Assembly (NCBI RefSeq): GCF_030580995.1
Contig: NZ_JAUQSZ010000017.1
Coordinates: 1 to 64,000 of the forward strand
From: Sphingomonas immobilis
GTDB taxonomy: Bacteria > Pseudomonadota > Alphaproteobacteria > Sphingomonadales > Sphingomonadaceae
DNA length: 64,000 bases
Direction: 5' to 3'
The translations under genes were made by a program, and so were the position numbers. Below are positions 35,804 to 43,587 of the stretch, piece after piece; the first letter of the stretch is position 1, and each line of letters opens with the position of its first letter. The notes beneath the pieces are model-generated. The model made no database searches, was not told the DNA's origin, and worked only from the letters and a program-made list of their open reading frames with translations.

Positions 35804-35973
35804 GACATTCTCCCCCGAGGCCGCGCTTTGCTGACTGATACAGAGCCGGATTTTTGTTAACGAATCGTAAAAAGTCTATTCCGCAAGCACCCCGGGTTGA
35901 CGCCGCCTCCCTTGCGCGCCGCCGCCTGTTTCACGTTGCCGATCCCCGGCGCACGCCGTACAGGCCGCCCTCG

Positions 35974-36633
35974 ATGCTTGCGCGCCTTGGCCATATCCGC
36001 AACTGGATTTTCGATCTAGACAACACGCTCTATCCGGCGAGCGCGGACCTGTTCAGCCAGATCGACGCGAAGATGACGGGCTATATCGCCGATCGCTTCG
36101 ATCTCGAATGGGCGGACGCGCGGCGCATCCAGAAGGGCTATTTCCTCGATCACGGCACGACGCTTGCGGGGCTGATGCGCGAGCATGACGTCGATCCGCA
36201 CCATTTCCTCGATTACGTCCATGATATCGAGATGGACGTGCTGGAGGAGAACGCCCCGCTCGCCGCCGCGATCGCCAAGCTGCCGGGGCGCAAGATCGTC
36301 TTCACCAACGGCGACGGCCCCTATGCGACGCGCGTGCTGGCGCGGCTCGGCCTCGGCGAGACCTTCGAGGCGGTACACGACATTCACGCGATGGACCTGA
36401 AGCCCAAGCCGCAGGCCTCCGCCTATGCGGGGCTGTGCGCCGCCTTCGGGCTCGATCCGGCCGAAAGCCTGTTCGCCGACGACATGGCGCGCAACCTCGC
36501 GCCCGCCGCCGCCATCGGCATGACGACGGTGTGGGTCGACAACGGTTCCGAACAGGCGGCCGACGCCGACCGCAGCTTCATCCATTTCACCACGCACGAC
36601 ATCACGCACTGGCTTCACGAGGTTCTGGAATGA
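35974..36633 (+). CDS. HAD-superfamily pyrimidine 5'-nucleotidase
   Basis: This 219-residue cytoplasmic phosphatase shows HAD motifs in order: I, FDLDNTLYP with the nucleophile Asp; II, VFTNGDG; III, Lys in LKPKPQASAY; and IV, FADDMARNL. The DLDNTLYP start and the helical cap (IDAKMTGYIADRFDLEWADARRIQKGYF) match the Sdt1/pyrimidine 5'-nucleotidase type (TIGR01993) common in alphaproteobacteria, which dephosphorylates UMP/CMP-like nucleotides. I start at ATG 35974, since the open sequence before it has no HAD similarity. It overlaps dapD by 4 bases (ATGA), a pairing that recurs in sphingomonads without an obvious biochemical link. Confidence 0.9.
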   Translation: MLARLGHIRNWIFDLDNTLYPASADLFSQIDAKMTGYIADRFDLEWADARRIQKGYFLDHGTTLAGLMREHDVDPHHFLDYVHDIEMDVLEENAPLAAAIAKLPGRKIVFTNGDGPYATRVLARLGLGETFEAVHDIHAMDLKPKPQASAYAGLCAAFGLDPAESLFADDMARNLAPAAAIGMTTVWVDNGSEQAADADRSFIHFTTHDITHWLHEVLE

Positions 36634-37454
36634 GCGACGACCTGCAGACGACGATCGAAGCCGCCTGGGAGGCGCGCGACACGCTCGGCTTCGCCACGAC
36701 CGGCGCGGTGCGCGATGCGGTCGACACGGCGATCGGCCTGCTCGATGCCGGCAAGGCGCGCGTCGCAGAGCCGACGGCGGACGGCTGGACGGTGAACCAG
36801 TGGCTCAAGAAGGCGGTGCTGCTGTCGTTCCGGCTCAACGACAATTTCGTGGTCGAGGGTGGCTCGGGCGGATCGCCGGCGTTCGACAAGGTGCCCTCCA
36901 AGTTCGCGGGCTGGGGCGAGGCGGAGTTCCGCGCGGGCGGTTTCCGCGTTGTGTCGGGCGCGGTCGCACGGCGCGGGAGCTTCATCGGCAAGGGCGCGGT
37001 GCTGCTGCCGAGCTTCGTCAACATCGGCGCCTATGTCGGCGAGGGCACGATGGTCGATACCTGGGCGACGGTGGGGTCGTGCGCGCAGATCGGCAGGAAC
37101 GTACACCTGTCGGGCGGCGCGGGCATCGGCGGCGTGCTGGAGCCGTTGCAGGCCGATCCGGTCATCATCGAGGACGGCGCGTTCATCGGCGCGCGCAGCG
37201 AAGTGGCCGAGGGCGTGCGCGTCGGCGAGGGTGCGGTGCTGTCGATGGGCGTCTACCTCGGCGCATCGACCAAGATCGTCGACCGCGCGACCGGCGAAAT
37301 CTTCCAGGGCAAGGTGCCGCCCTATTCGGTGGTGGTGCCCGGCACGCTGGGCGGCGGGGACGGCAAGCCCGCGCTCTACTGCGCCGTCATCGTCAAGCGC
37401 GTGGACGCGCAGACGCGCAGCAAGACCAGCATCAACGAGCTGCTGCGCGACTGA
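36630..37454 (+). CDS. dapD: 2,3,4,5-tetrahydropyridine-2,6-dicarboxylate N-succinyltransferase
   Basis: This 274-residue trimeric enzyme of the succinylase branch of lysine/diaminopimelate synthesis transfers succinyl from succinyl-CoA to tetrahydrodipicolinate. The N-terminal helical domain (DLQTTIEAAWEARD) is followed by the left-handed beta-helix built of hexapeptide repeats (AVLLPSFVNIGAYVGEGTMVD; IIEDGAFIGARSEVAEGVRVG) and the conserved GKVPPYSVVVPGTL end. Its product feeds peptidoglycan cross-link precursors. The start overlaps the HAD gene, and the stop shares a base with the next start (TGATG), so three genes form one operon. Confidence 0.97.
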   Translation: MSDDLQTTIEAAWEARDTLGFATTGAVRDAVDTAIGLLDAGKARVAEPTADGWTVNQWLKKAVLLSFRLNDNFVVEGGSGGSPAFDKVPSKFAGWGEAEFRAGGFRVVSGAVARRGSFIGKGAVLLPSFVNIGAYVGEGTMVDTWATVGSCAQIGRNVHLSGGAGIGGVLEPLQADPVIIEDGAFIGARSEVAEGVRVGEGAVLSMGVYLGASTKIVDRATGEIFQGKVPPYSVVVPGTLGGGDGKPALYCAVIVKRVDAQTRSKTSINELLRD

Positions 37455-38209
37455 TGCGGCGGCTCGCGCTCCTCGGGCTCCTGCTGCTGACCGGGCAGGC
37501 CCCTGCCCCGCTGCCGCTGGAACCCGCGAAGGTGATCGCGCACTTCCCGCACGATCCCGGCGCGTACACCGAGGGGCTGTTCTACCGCGACGGCGATCTC
37601 TACGAGAGCACCGGGCTCGAGGGGCGATCGAGCATTCGCCGCGTCGATATCAAGACCGGCACAGTCCACCAGAAGGCGACGATCTCGCCGGCCTATTTCG
37701 GCGAGGGCATCGTCGACTGGGGCGACCAGATCATCAGCCTGACGTGGCAGAACGGCGTCGGCTTCCGCTGGTCGGTGAAGAGCTTCAAGCGGCTCGGTAG
37801 CTTCCGCTATCCGGGTGAAGGCTGGGCGCTGACCAAGGACGCGCACGACATCATCATGTCGGACGGGACGCCGGTGCTGCGCTTCCTCGATCCCAGGACG
37901 CTGAAGGTGCGCAAGCGCGTAACCGTCACGGTCGACGGCAATCCGCTCGAGCGGATCAACGAGCTCGAATATGTCGACGGCGAGGTGCTGGCCAACATCT
38001 GGCAGACGCAGCTGATCGCGCGGATCGACCCGGCGAGCGGGCATGTCGTCGGCTGGATCGACGTCAGCGCGCTGACCCGTCAGGCCGGCGTGAGCGGAGC
38101 GGACAGCGTGCCCAACGGCATCGCCTGGGACGCGAAGGGCCGCCGCCTGTTCGTGACGGGCAAGAACTGGCCGCTGATGTTCCAGATCGCGCCACCGAAG
38201 GGCAAGTAG
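37454..38209 (+). CDS. Glutaminyl-peptide cyclotransferase (glutamine cyclotransferase family)
   Basis: The 251-residue precursor has a signal peptide (MRRLALLGLLLLTGQAPA), then a five-bladed beta-propeller of the plant/bacterial glutaminyl cyclase family (PF05096). Hallmarks are HDPGAYTEGLFYRDGDLYESTGLEGRS (split by blades), GEGIVDWGDQI, EGWALTKD, INELEYVDGEVLANIWQT and PNGIAWDAKGRRLFVTGKNWP. These enzymes convert N-terminal Gln to pyroglutamate, here in the periplasm, on unknown peptides or proteins. It is last in the HAD-dapD operon, with translational coupling to dapD. Confidence 0.93.
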   Translation: MRRLALLGLLLLTGQAPAPLPLEPAKVIAHFPHDPGAYTEGLFYRDGDLYESTGLEGRSSIRRVDIKTGTVHQKATISPAYFGEGIVDWGDQIISLTWQNGVGFRWSVKSFKRLGSFRYPGEGWALTKDAHDIIMSDGTPVLRFLDPRTLKVRKRVTVTVDGNPLERINELEYVDGEVLANIWQTQLIARIDPASGHVVGWIDVSALTRQAGVSGADSVPNGIAWDAKGRRLFVTGKNWPLMFQIAPPKGK

Positions 38210-38293
38210 AGGCGTAAACGCGCCCGAATCGCATCGACAACGTCACAATGCCTGCCTATCCGACTCGATAGGCCAAAGGGGAAAAACCGAACC

Positions 38294-39265
38294 ATGCCCA
38301 ACGCGACCGTCAGCAACGTCCTCGACCGTGTCCTCGTCCTCGAAATGGTGCGCGTCACCGAAGCGGCGGCGATCGCCTGCTCGACCCTGATCGGCCACGG
38401 CGACGAGAAGGCGGCGGATGCGGCGGCGGTCGATGCGATGCGGACCGCGCTCAACGAGCTCTACATGGACGGCACCGTCGTGATCGGCGAGGGCGAGCGC
38501 GACGAGGCACCGATGCTGTTCATCGGCGAGAAGGTCGGTTCGGCGATCGGCAAGGGGCCGAAGATCGACATCGCGCTCGATCCGCTCGAAGGCACGACGA
38601 TCTGCGCGACCGGCGGTCCGAACAGCCTCGCCGTGCTCGCCGTCGCCGCCGAGGGCGACCTGCTCAACGCGCCCGACGTCTATATGGAAAAGATCGCGGT
38701 CGGCCCGGGCTACCCCGCCGGCATCATCGACCTCGACAAGTCGCCGACCGAGAACGTCAAGGCGGTCGCCGCGGCGAAGGGCGTCGATCCCAAGCTGATC
38801 GTCGCCTGCGTGCTCAACCGCCCGCGCCACGAGAAGCTGATCGCGGAGCTGCGCGCGCTCGGCTGCGGCGTGATGCTGATCGGCGACGGCGACGTGGCCG
38901 GCGTGATCGCGACGACCAACCCCGACACGACGGTCGATATCTACATGGGCTCGGGCGGCGCACCGGAAGGCGTGCTGGCGGCGGCGGCGCTGCGCTGCGT
39001 CGGTGGTCAGTTCAAGGGCCGCCTGCTGTTCCGCAACGACGACGAGCGCGCGCGTGCCGCCAAGTGGGGCGTCACCGATCTCGACAAGCAGTACGACCTG
39101 ACCGAACTGGCCAAGGGCGACTGCATCTTCGCCGCGACCGGCGTGACCGACGGATCGCTGCTGGAAGGCGTGAAGCGCAAGAAGGGCATGATGACCACCG
39201 AGAGCGTGGTGATGCGCGCGTCGTCGGGCACGGTGCGCTGGGTGAAGGGCGAGCATCGAATCTGA
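38294..39265 (+). CDS. glpX: Class II fructose-1,6-bisphosphatase
   Basis: This 323-residue metal-dependent phosphatase of gluconeogenesis and the pentose route hydrolyses fructose-1,6-bisphosphate. The GlpX family is shown by YMDGTVVIGEGERDEAPMLFIGE (metal and phosphate site, as two motifs GEGERDEAP and IALDPLEGTT), GPNSLAVLA, RPRHEKLIAELR, LIGDGDVAGVIAT and GSGGAPEGVLAAAALRC. All the expected lithium-sensitive phosphatase-fold residues are in place. The start has AAAGGGGA 9 bases upstream. It is a single gene; a family D repeat pair begins two bases after its stop codon. Confidence 0.96.
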   Translation: MPNATVSNVLDRVLVLEMVRVTEAAAIACSTLIGHGDEKAADAAAVDAMRTALNELYMDGTVVIGEGERDEAPMLFIGEKVGSAIGKGPKIDIALDPLEGTTICATGGPNSLAVLAVAAEGDLLNAPDVYMEKIAVGPGYPAGIIDLDKSPTENVKAVAAAKGVDPKLIVACVLNRPRHEKLIAELRALGCGVMLIGDGDVAGVIATTNPDTTVDIYMGSGGAPEGVLAAAALRCVGGQFKGRLLFRNDDERARAAKWGVTDLDKQYDLTELAKGDCIFAATGVTDGSLLEGVKRKKGMMTTESVVMRASSGTVRWVKGEHRI

Positions 39266-39267
39266 TC

Positions 39268-39354
39268 CGTCGCCCCGGCGCAGGCCGGGGCCGTTGCGTT
39301 TGACGCGGACCTGTTGCCCAAAATCCAGCGGCCCCGGCCTTCGCCGGGGCGACG
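39268..39354. repeat. Family D inverted doublet between glpX and a GNAT gene
   Basis: CGTCGCCCCGGCGCAGGCCG (start of the arm 39268-39293) is repeated in inverse order at 39329-39354 (CGGCCCCGGCCTTCGCCGGG...). Each arm is itself a hairpin, and 35 bases separate them. It sits between convergent genes and could stop transcription. Confidence 0.88.
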
Positions 39355-39361
39355 GTTGTGG

Positions 39362-39859
39362 CTAGAGGCTCCGCTGCATGTAGAGCGTGTCGAGCAGCCG
39401 GCCGAATTTCTCGCCGATATTGCTGAGCCGCCCGGCCTCGCGGAAGCCCAATTTCGCGTGGAGCGCCACCGATGCCGGTTCCGGCCCGCCGATGACCGCG
39501 ACGATCTCGCGGAAGCCCGCCTCGCGCGCGGCGACGACCAGCGCCGTCAGCAAAATGGTGCCGATCCCCGACCTGCGCAGACCGGCGGCGATGTAGATAC
39601 TGTCCTCGCACGAGCGCGCGTAAGCGGCGCGGTCGCGGAATTGCGTGGCATAGGCGTAGCCGGCCACCGCCCCTTCCCGCTCCGCGGCCAGGAACGGCCA
39701 TCCCTGCGCGGTGACCTCGGCGATCTTGTCGGCCCAGACATCGACTCCGCGAGGCGCGGTGTCGAAGGTCGCCGTGCCGTGCAGGACGTGATGCGCGTAG
39801 ATAATGGCGATCGCCTCCGCATCGGCGGGTGTGGCGGGGCGGCAGGTGATCGCGCTCAT
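39362..39859 (-). CDS. GNAT N-acetyltransferase, phosphinothricin acetyltransferase-like
   Basis: This 165-residue single-domain acetyltransferase has the GNAT strand CEDSIYIAAG, then the acetyl-CoA loop RRSGIGTILLTALV, and LHAKLGFREAGRLSNIGEKFGRLLDTLYMQ at the end, as in the PAT/YncA group. The start CRPATPADAEAIAIIYAHHVLHGTATF and 'VAGYAYATQFRDRAAYARS' are alike in order and wording to the protein at 9702-10271, so the two are probably paralogues. The target is presumably a small amino-acid-like molecule. It is divergent from the CocE-type hydrolase gene. Confidence 0.9.
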   Translation of the reverse strand: MSAITCRPATPADAEAIAIIYAHHVLHGTATFDTAPRGVDVWADKIAEVTAQGWPFLAAEREGAVAGYAYATQFRDRAAYARSCEDSIYIAAGLRRSGIGTILLTALVVAAREAGFREIVAVIGGPEPASVALHAKLGFREAGRLSNIGEKFGRLLDTLYMQRSL

Positions 39860-39928
39860 CGGTGCATCTCACCGCCTTTGCGCGTGCGGATCAAGCCGCT
39901 ACGCTTGCGCCTGCACTGGGAGACTTCG

Positions 39929-41809
39929 ATGCGCCTCAGAATCCTCGCAACGCTGCTGGCTGCCCCGCTGCTTCTCTCTGGTGCCGCGCCCACGTTCGCC
40001 GCGCAGGACGTGCCGGCGATGCGCGTCGCCGACGCCTCGCCCTTCACCTTCGAAAAGGTGATGATCCCGATGCGCGACGGCGCGCGCATGGAAACGGTGG
40101 TGATACGCCCTAAGGACGCGAAGGGCGCGCTGCCGATCCTGTTCCAGCGGACGCCTTACGGCATACCGCAGTCGGCACCCAAGGCGACCTCCCCAGAGAT
40201 GCAGGCGCTCGTCAGGGACGGCTATATCTTCGTCTACCAGTCGATGCGCGGGCGCTTCGGATCGGACGGTGTGTTCACGCTGTCCACCGCCGTGCATCCG
40301 AACGACCGCGCCGTTGATTCCGGGGCGGTGGACGAGGCCACCGACGCCTATGATTCGATCGACTGGCTGGTGAAGCACCTGCCCGGCACGAACGGCCGCG
40401 TCGGCATGTGGGGCATATCCTATGCCGGTCTTGCCGCCGGCATCTCGCTCGCGCATCCGCACCCTGCGCTGAAGGCGGTGAGCCCGCAGGCGGCCTGGGT
40501 CGATTACTGGCAGAACGACGACCTCCATCGGAACGGCGCGCTGCGGCTGAGCTACACCGCCGACTGGGTCTCCTCGCTGCAGGTCGACAAGACGCAGAAC
40601 GAGCGGTTCGATTACGGCACCGTCGATACTTACGACTGGTTCCTCGCGCTCGGGCCGGTCGAGACCCTCGACACACGCTACTTCAAGGGATCGGTGCCGA
40701 TGCTGCGCGCGCTGCTTGATCACCCAAATCACGACGCCTTCTACACCGATCAGAACTGGCACAAGACGCTCGGCAGGACGACGGTGCCGACGCTCAACGT
40801 CGCGGGCTTCTGGGATCAGGAGGATCCGTGGGGATCGTGGCAGATCTACGCCAGGCAGAAGGAGAACGACCCCGATCACCTCGCGCAGATGGTCGCGGGG
40901 CCGTGGGTGCATGGCGGCTGGGCGCGCGACAGCGACATGCTCGGGCATATCCCGCTCGGGCGCGATGCGGCGGCGGAGTTCCTCGACCAGATCCAGGCAC
41001 CGTTTTTCCGCTACTGGCTGCACCAGAAGGGCCCGCGCCCCGCCTTCGAGGCGAAGATGCTGCAATCGGGATCGAACGTCTGGAAGACCTATGGGCAATG
41101 GCCGCCCAAGGGCACGACCGCGACCGACCTCTATCTCCACGACGACGGATCGCTGAGCTTCAAGGCCCCCGCAGCCGGCGAGGCCTGCCGGGACTACGTG
41201 TCCGATCCCGCCAATCCGGTGCCGTTCCGCCCGCGCCCGATCTCGCCGACCTATCCGCGCCCCGAATGGCGCTGGTGGGAGGCGGAGGACCAGCGCTTCG
41301 TCGATCACCGGCCCGACGTGCTGAGCTATGTTTCAGCACCGCTGGCGGCCGACCTGACGGTGACGGGCAAGATCGCCGCGACGCTGATGGCGAGCACGAG
41401 CGGCACCGACAGCGATTTCGTCGTCAAGCTGATCGACGTGCTGCCGCAGAATTTCGAGCAATTCGACGCCGCCGCCCCGCTTGGCGCCTACACGCGCCAG
41501 CTCAACGGCTATCAATGGCCGATCGCGATGGAGGTACGGCGCGGCAGGTTCCTCGCCAGCGACACGAACCCGCAGCCGCTGGTGCCCGGCAAGGTGATCG
41601 CGTGGGATGTCGCTTTGCGCGACCACGACCATGTCTTTCAGAAGGGCCACCGCATCATGGTGCAGGTCCAGTCGAGCTGGTTCCCGGTGATCGACCGCAA
41701 TCCGCAAACCTTCGTGGCGAACATCGCGCGCGCGAAGCCGGGCGATTTCGTCAAGGCGACGCAGAAGGTGTGCGCGGGGTCGCGGATCAGCCTTCCGATA
41801 ATGAAGTGA
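39929..41809 (+). CDS. CocE/NonD family exported hydrolase (X-Pro dipeptidyl-peptidase S15 type)
   Basis: The 626-residue precursor has a signal peptide ending near GAAPTFAAQ. The N-terminal alpha/beta-hydrolase domain carries the nucleophile Ser164 in GMWGISYAGL; the acid is likely Asp in GFWDQEDPWG and the base His in GPWVHGGW. The C-terminal jelly-roll domain (PLAADLTVTGKIAATLMASTSGTDSDF) is typical of S15/CocE enzymes, which include cocaine esterase, glutaryl-7-ACA acylase and alpha-amino acid ester hydrolases. The natural substrate, a peptide, ester or N-acyl amino acid, cannot be told from sequence. It abuts the convergent ABC permease gene with no bases between the stop codons. Confidence 0.9.
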   Translation: MRLRILATLLAAPLLLSGAAPTFAAQDVPAMRVADASPFTFEKVMIPMRDGARMETVVIRPKDAKGALPILFQRTPYGIPQSAPKATSPEMQALVRDGYIFVYQSMRGRFGSDGVFTLSTAVHPNDRAVDSGAVDEATDAYDSIDWLVKHLPGTNGRVGMWGISYAGLAAGISLAHPHPALKAVSPQAAWVDYWQNDDLHRNGALRLSYTADWVSSLQVDKTQNERFDYGTVDTYDWFLALGPVETLDTRYFKGSVPMLRALLDHPNHDAFYTDQNWHKTLGRTTVPTLNVAGFWDQEDPWGSWQIYARQKENDPDHLAQMVAGPWVHGGWARDSDMLGHIPLGRDAAAEFLDQIQAPFFRYWLHQKGPRPAFEAKMLQSGSNVWKTYGQWPPKGTTATDLYLHDDGSLSFKAPAAGEACRDYVSDPANPVPFRPRPISPTYPRPEWRWWEAEDQRFVDHRPDVLSYVSAPLAADLTVTGKIAATLMASTSGTDSDFVVKLIDVLPQNFEQFDAAAPLGAYTRQLNGYQWPIAMEVRRGRFLASDTNPQPLVPGKVIAWDVALRDHDHVFQKGHRIMVQVQSSWFPVIDRNPQTFVANIARAKPGDFVKATQKVCAGSRISLPIMK

Positions 41810-42586
41810 CTACTGCTTGAGCCGCCAACCCGTGCGGAAGATCCACGCCACCACAATGAGACTGCCGACGAGGAACAGCGCCGTCACGCCGAGGCTGAGC
41901 GCGATGCTGACGTCGCCCTTGCCGAAGAAGCTCCAGCGGAAACCGCTGACGAGGTAGACGACCGGGTTGAATAGGCTGACCGTCCGCCACACCGGCGGCA
42001 GCATGTCGATCGAGTAGAACGCGCCGCCGAGGAAGGTGAGCGGCGTCACCAACAGCGACGGCACGAACGAGAGCTGTTCGAACCCGTTGGCCCAGATGCC
42101 GATGATGAAGCCGAACAGGCTGAAGGTGATGCTGGTGAGGATCAGGAACGCCACCATCGCCCAGGGATGTTCGATGTGCAGCGGCACAAACAGCGCCGAG
42201 GTCGCGAGGATGATGAGGCCGAGCGCGATCGACTTGGTCGCCGCCGCCCCGACGAAACCCGCCACCATCTCCATCGGCGTGACGGGGGCGGAGAGCAGTT
42301 CGAACACGGTGCCGGTGAATTTGGGGAAGTAGATGCCGATCGACGCATTCGAAATGCTCTGCGTCAGCAGCGAGAGCATGACGAGGCCGGGCACGAGGAA
42401 GCTGCCATAGCTCACCCCGTCGACGCTGCTGATGCGCGACCCGATCGCGCCGCCGAACACGACGAAATAGAGCGAGGTGGTGATCACCGGCGCGGCGAGG
42501 CTCTGCCACAGGGTGCGCAGCGCGCGCGCCATCTCGAAGCGGTAGATCGCCCAGATGCCGTGGGTGTTGATGAGGGGCGTGCTCAT
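41810..42586 (-). CDS. ABC-2 type transporter permease (YadH-like)
   Basis: The 258-residue inner-membrane protein has six hydrophobic segments (for example LAAPVITTSLYFVVFGGAIG and SIALGLIILATSALFVPL) and the ABC-2 signature region FNPVVYLVSGFRWSFFG near its end. The start at ATG 42586 overlaps the ATPase stop (ATGA). With the ATPase it forms a simple exporter of the YadG/YadH (DrrAB-like) type. Substrates of such pairs are usually lipids, drugs or polysaccharides; none is indicated here. Confidence 0.92.
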   Translation of the reverse strand: MSTPLINTHGIWAIYRFEMARALRTLWQSLAAPVITTSLYFVVFGGAIGSRISSVDGVSYGSFLVPGLVMLSLLTQSISNASIGIYFPKFTGTVFELLSAPVTPMEMVAGFVGAAATKSIALGLIILATSALFVPLHIEHPWAMVAFLILTSITFSLFGFIIGIWANGFEQLSFVPSLLVTPLTFLGGAFYSIDMLPPVWRTVSLFNPVVYLVSGFRWSFFGKGDVSIALSLGVTALFLVGSLIVVAWIFRTGWRLKQ

Positions 42587-43518
42587 GCCGCCTGCTCCCG
42601 ATGTTCGACGAGATCGACGAAGATATCCTCGAGCGAAGATTTGCTCGTCTCGAGATCCTTGAAGCCCACGCCCAGTTCGGCGAGCTTGCGCAGCAGCGAG
42701 GGGATGCCGGTGCGTTCGGCCTGCGCGTCGAACACGTAGCGCAAAGTATGGCCCTCGTCGGCGAGTTCGAGGTGCCATTCGGCGAGATCGCCCGGCACTG
42801 CGTCCATCGGCTCCTGCAGCGCGATCAGCATCTGGCGCTTGCCGAGCTTCTTCATCAGCTCGGTCTTTTCCTCGACGAGGATGATCTTGCCCTTGTCGAT
42901 CACGCCGACGCGATCGGCCATTTCCTCGGCCTCCTCGATATAGTGCGTCGTCAGGATGATGGTGGTGCCCTTCTCGCGCAGGCGGTGTACGAGCTTCCAC
43001 ATATCGCGGCGCAGCGCCACGTCCACGCCGGCGGTGGGCTCGTCGAGGAAGAGGATGTCGGGTTCGTGAGAGAGCGCCTTCGCGATCAGCACGCGGCGTT
43101 TCATGCCGCCCGACAAGTCCTTGATCTTGGCGTTTCGCTTGTCCCACAGCGAGAGGTCGCGGAGCACCTGTTCGATATGGGCGTCGTGGCCGGGATGGCC
43201 GAACAGGCGGCGGCTGTAGCGGACGGTCGCCAGCACCGTTTCGAACATATCGACCGACAGTTCCTGCGGGACCAGCCCGATGCGCATCCGCGCGGCGCGG
43301 GTTTCCCGGAGCGCGTCGTGCCCCATCACCGTGATCGTGCCCGACGACGGCGTGACGATGCCGCAGATGATGCTGATCAGCGTCGTCTTGCCCGCGCCGT
43401 TCGGCCCGAGCAGCGCGAAGATCTCACCCTTGTTGATCTCCAGATCGACAGGCTCGAGCGCGCGCTGGCCCGAGGCGTATGTCTTCGACACGCCTTTTAC
43501 GGATAGGATCGGATTCAT
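42583..43518 (-). CDS. ABC-2 type transporter ATP-binding protein (YadG-like)
   Basis: This 311-residue ATPase has Walker A GPNGAGKTT, signature LSGGMKRRVLIAKAL, Walker B ILFLDEPTAGVD and the switch His in TTHYIEEAEEMADRVG. A C-terminal regulatory domain (ELMKKLGKRQMLIALQEPMDA onward) is as in DrrA/YadG/CcmA exporters. It is translationally coupled to the permease. The operon has only these two genes; the TonB receptor gene starts separately upstream on the same strand, 69 bases beyond. Confidence 0.94.
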   Translation of the reverse strand: MNPILSVKGVSKTYASGQRALEPVDLEINKGEIFALLGPNGAGKTTLISIICGIVTPSSGTITVMGHDALRETRAARMRIGLVPQELSVDMFETVLATVRYSRRLFGHPGHDAHIEQVLRDLSLWDKRNAKIKDLSGGMKRRVLIAKALSHEPDILFLDEPTAGVDVALRRDMWKLVHRLREKGTTIILTTHYIEEAEEMADRVGVIDKGKIILVEEKTELMKKLGKRQMLIALQEPMDAVPGDLAEWHLELADEGHTLRYVFDAQAERTGIPSLLRKLAELGVGFKDLETSKSSLEDIFVDLVEHREQAA

Positions 43519-43587
43519 CTGTGCGCCCCTTGCTGGACGCGCAGATAGGGACGCGGACGCGGCGGAACAACCGGCCCTCGCCCCGGC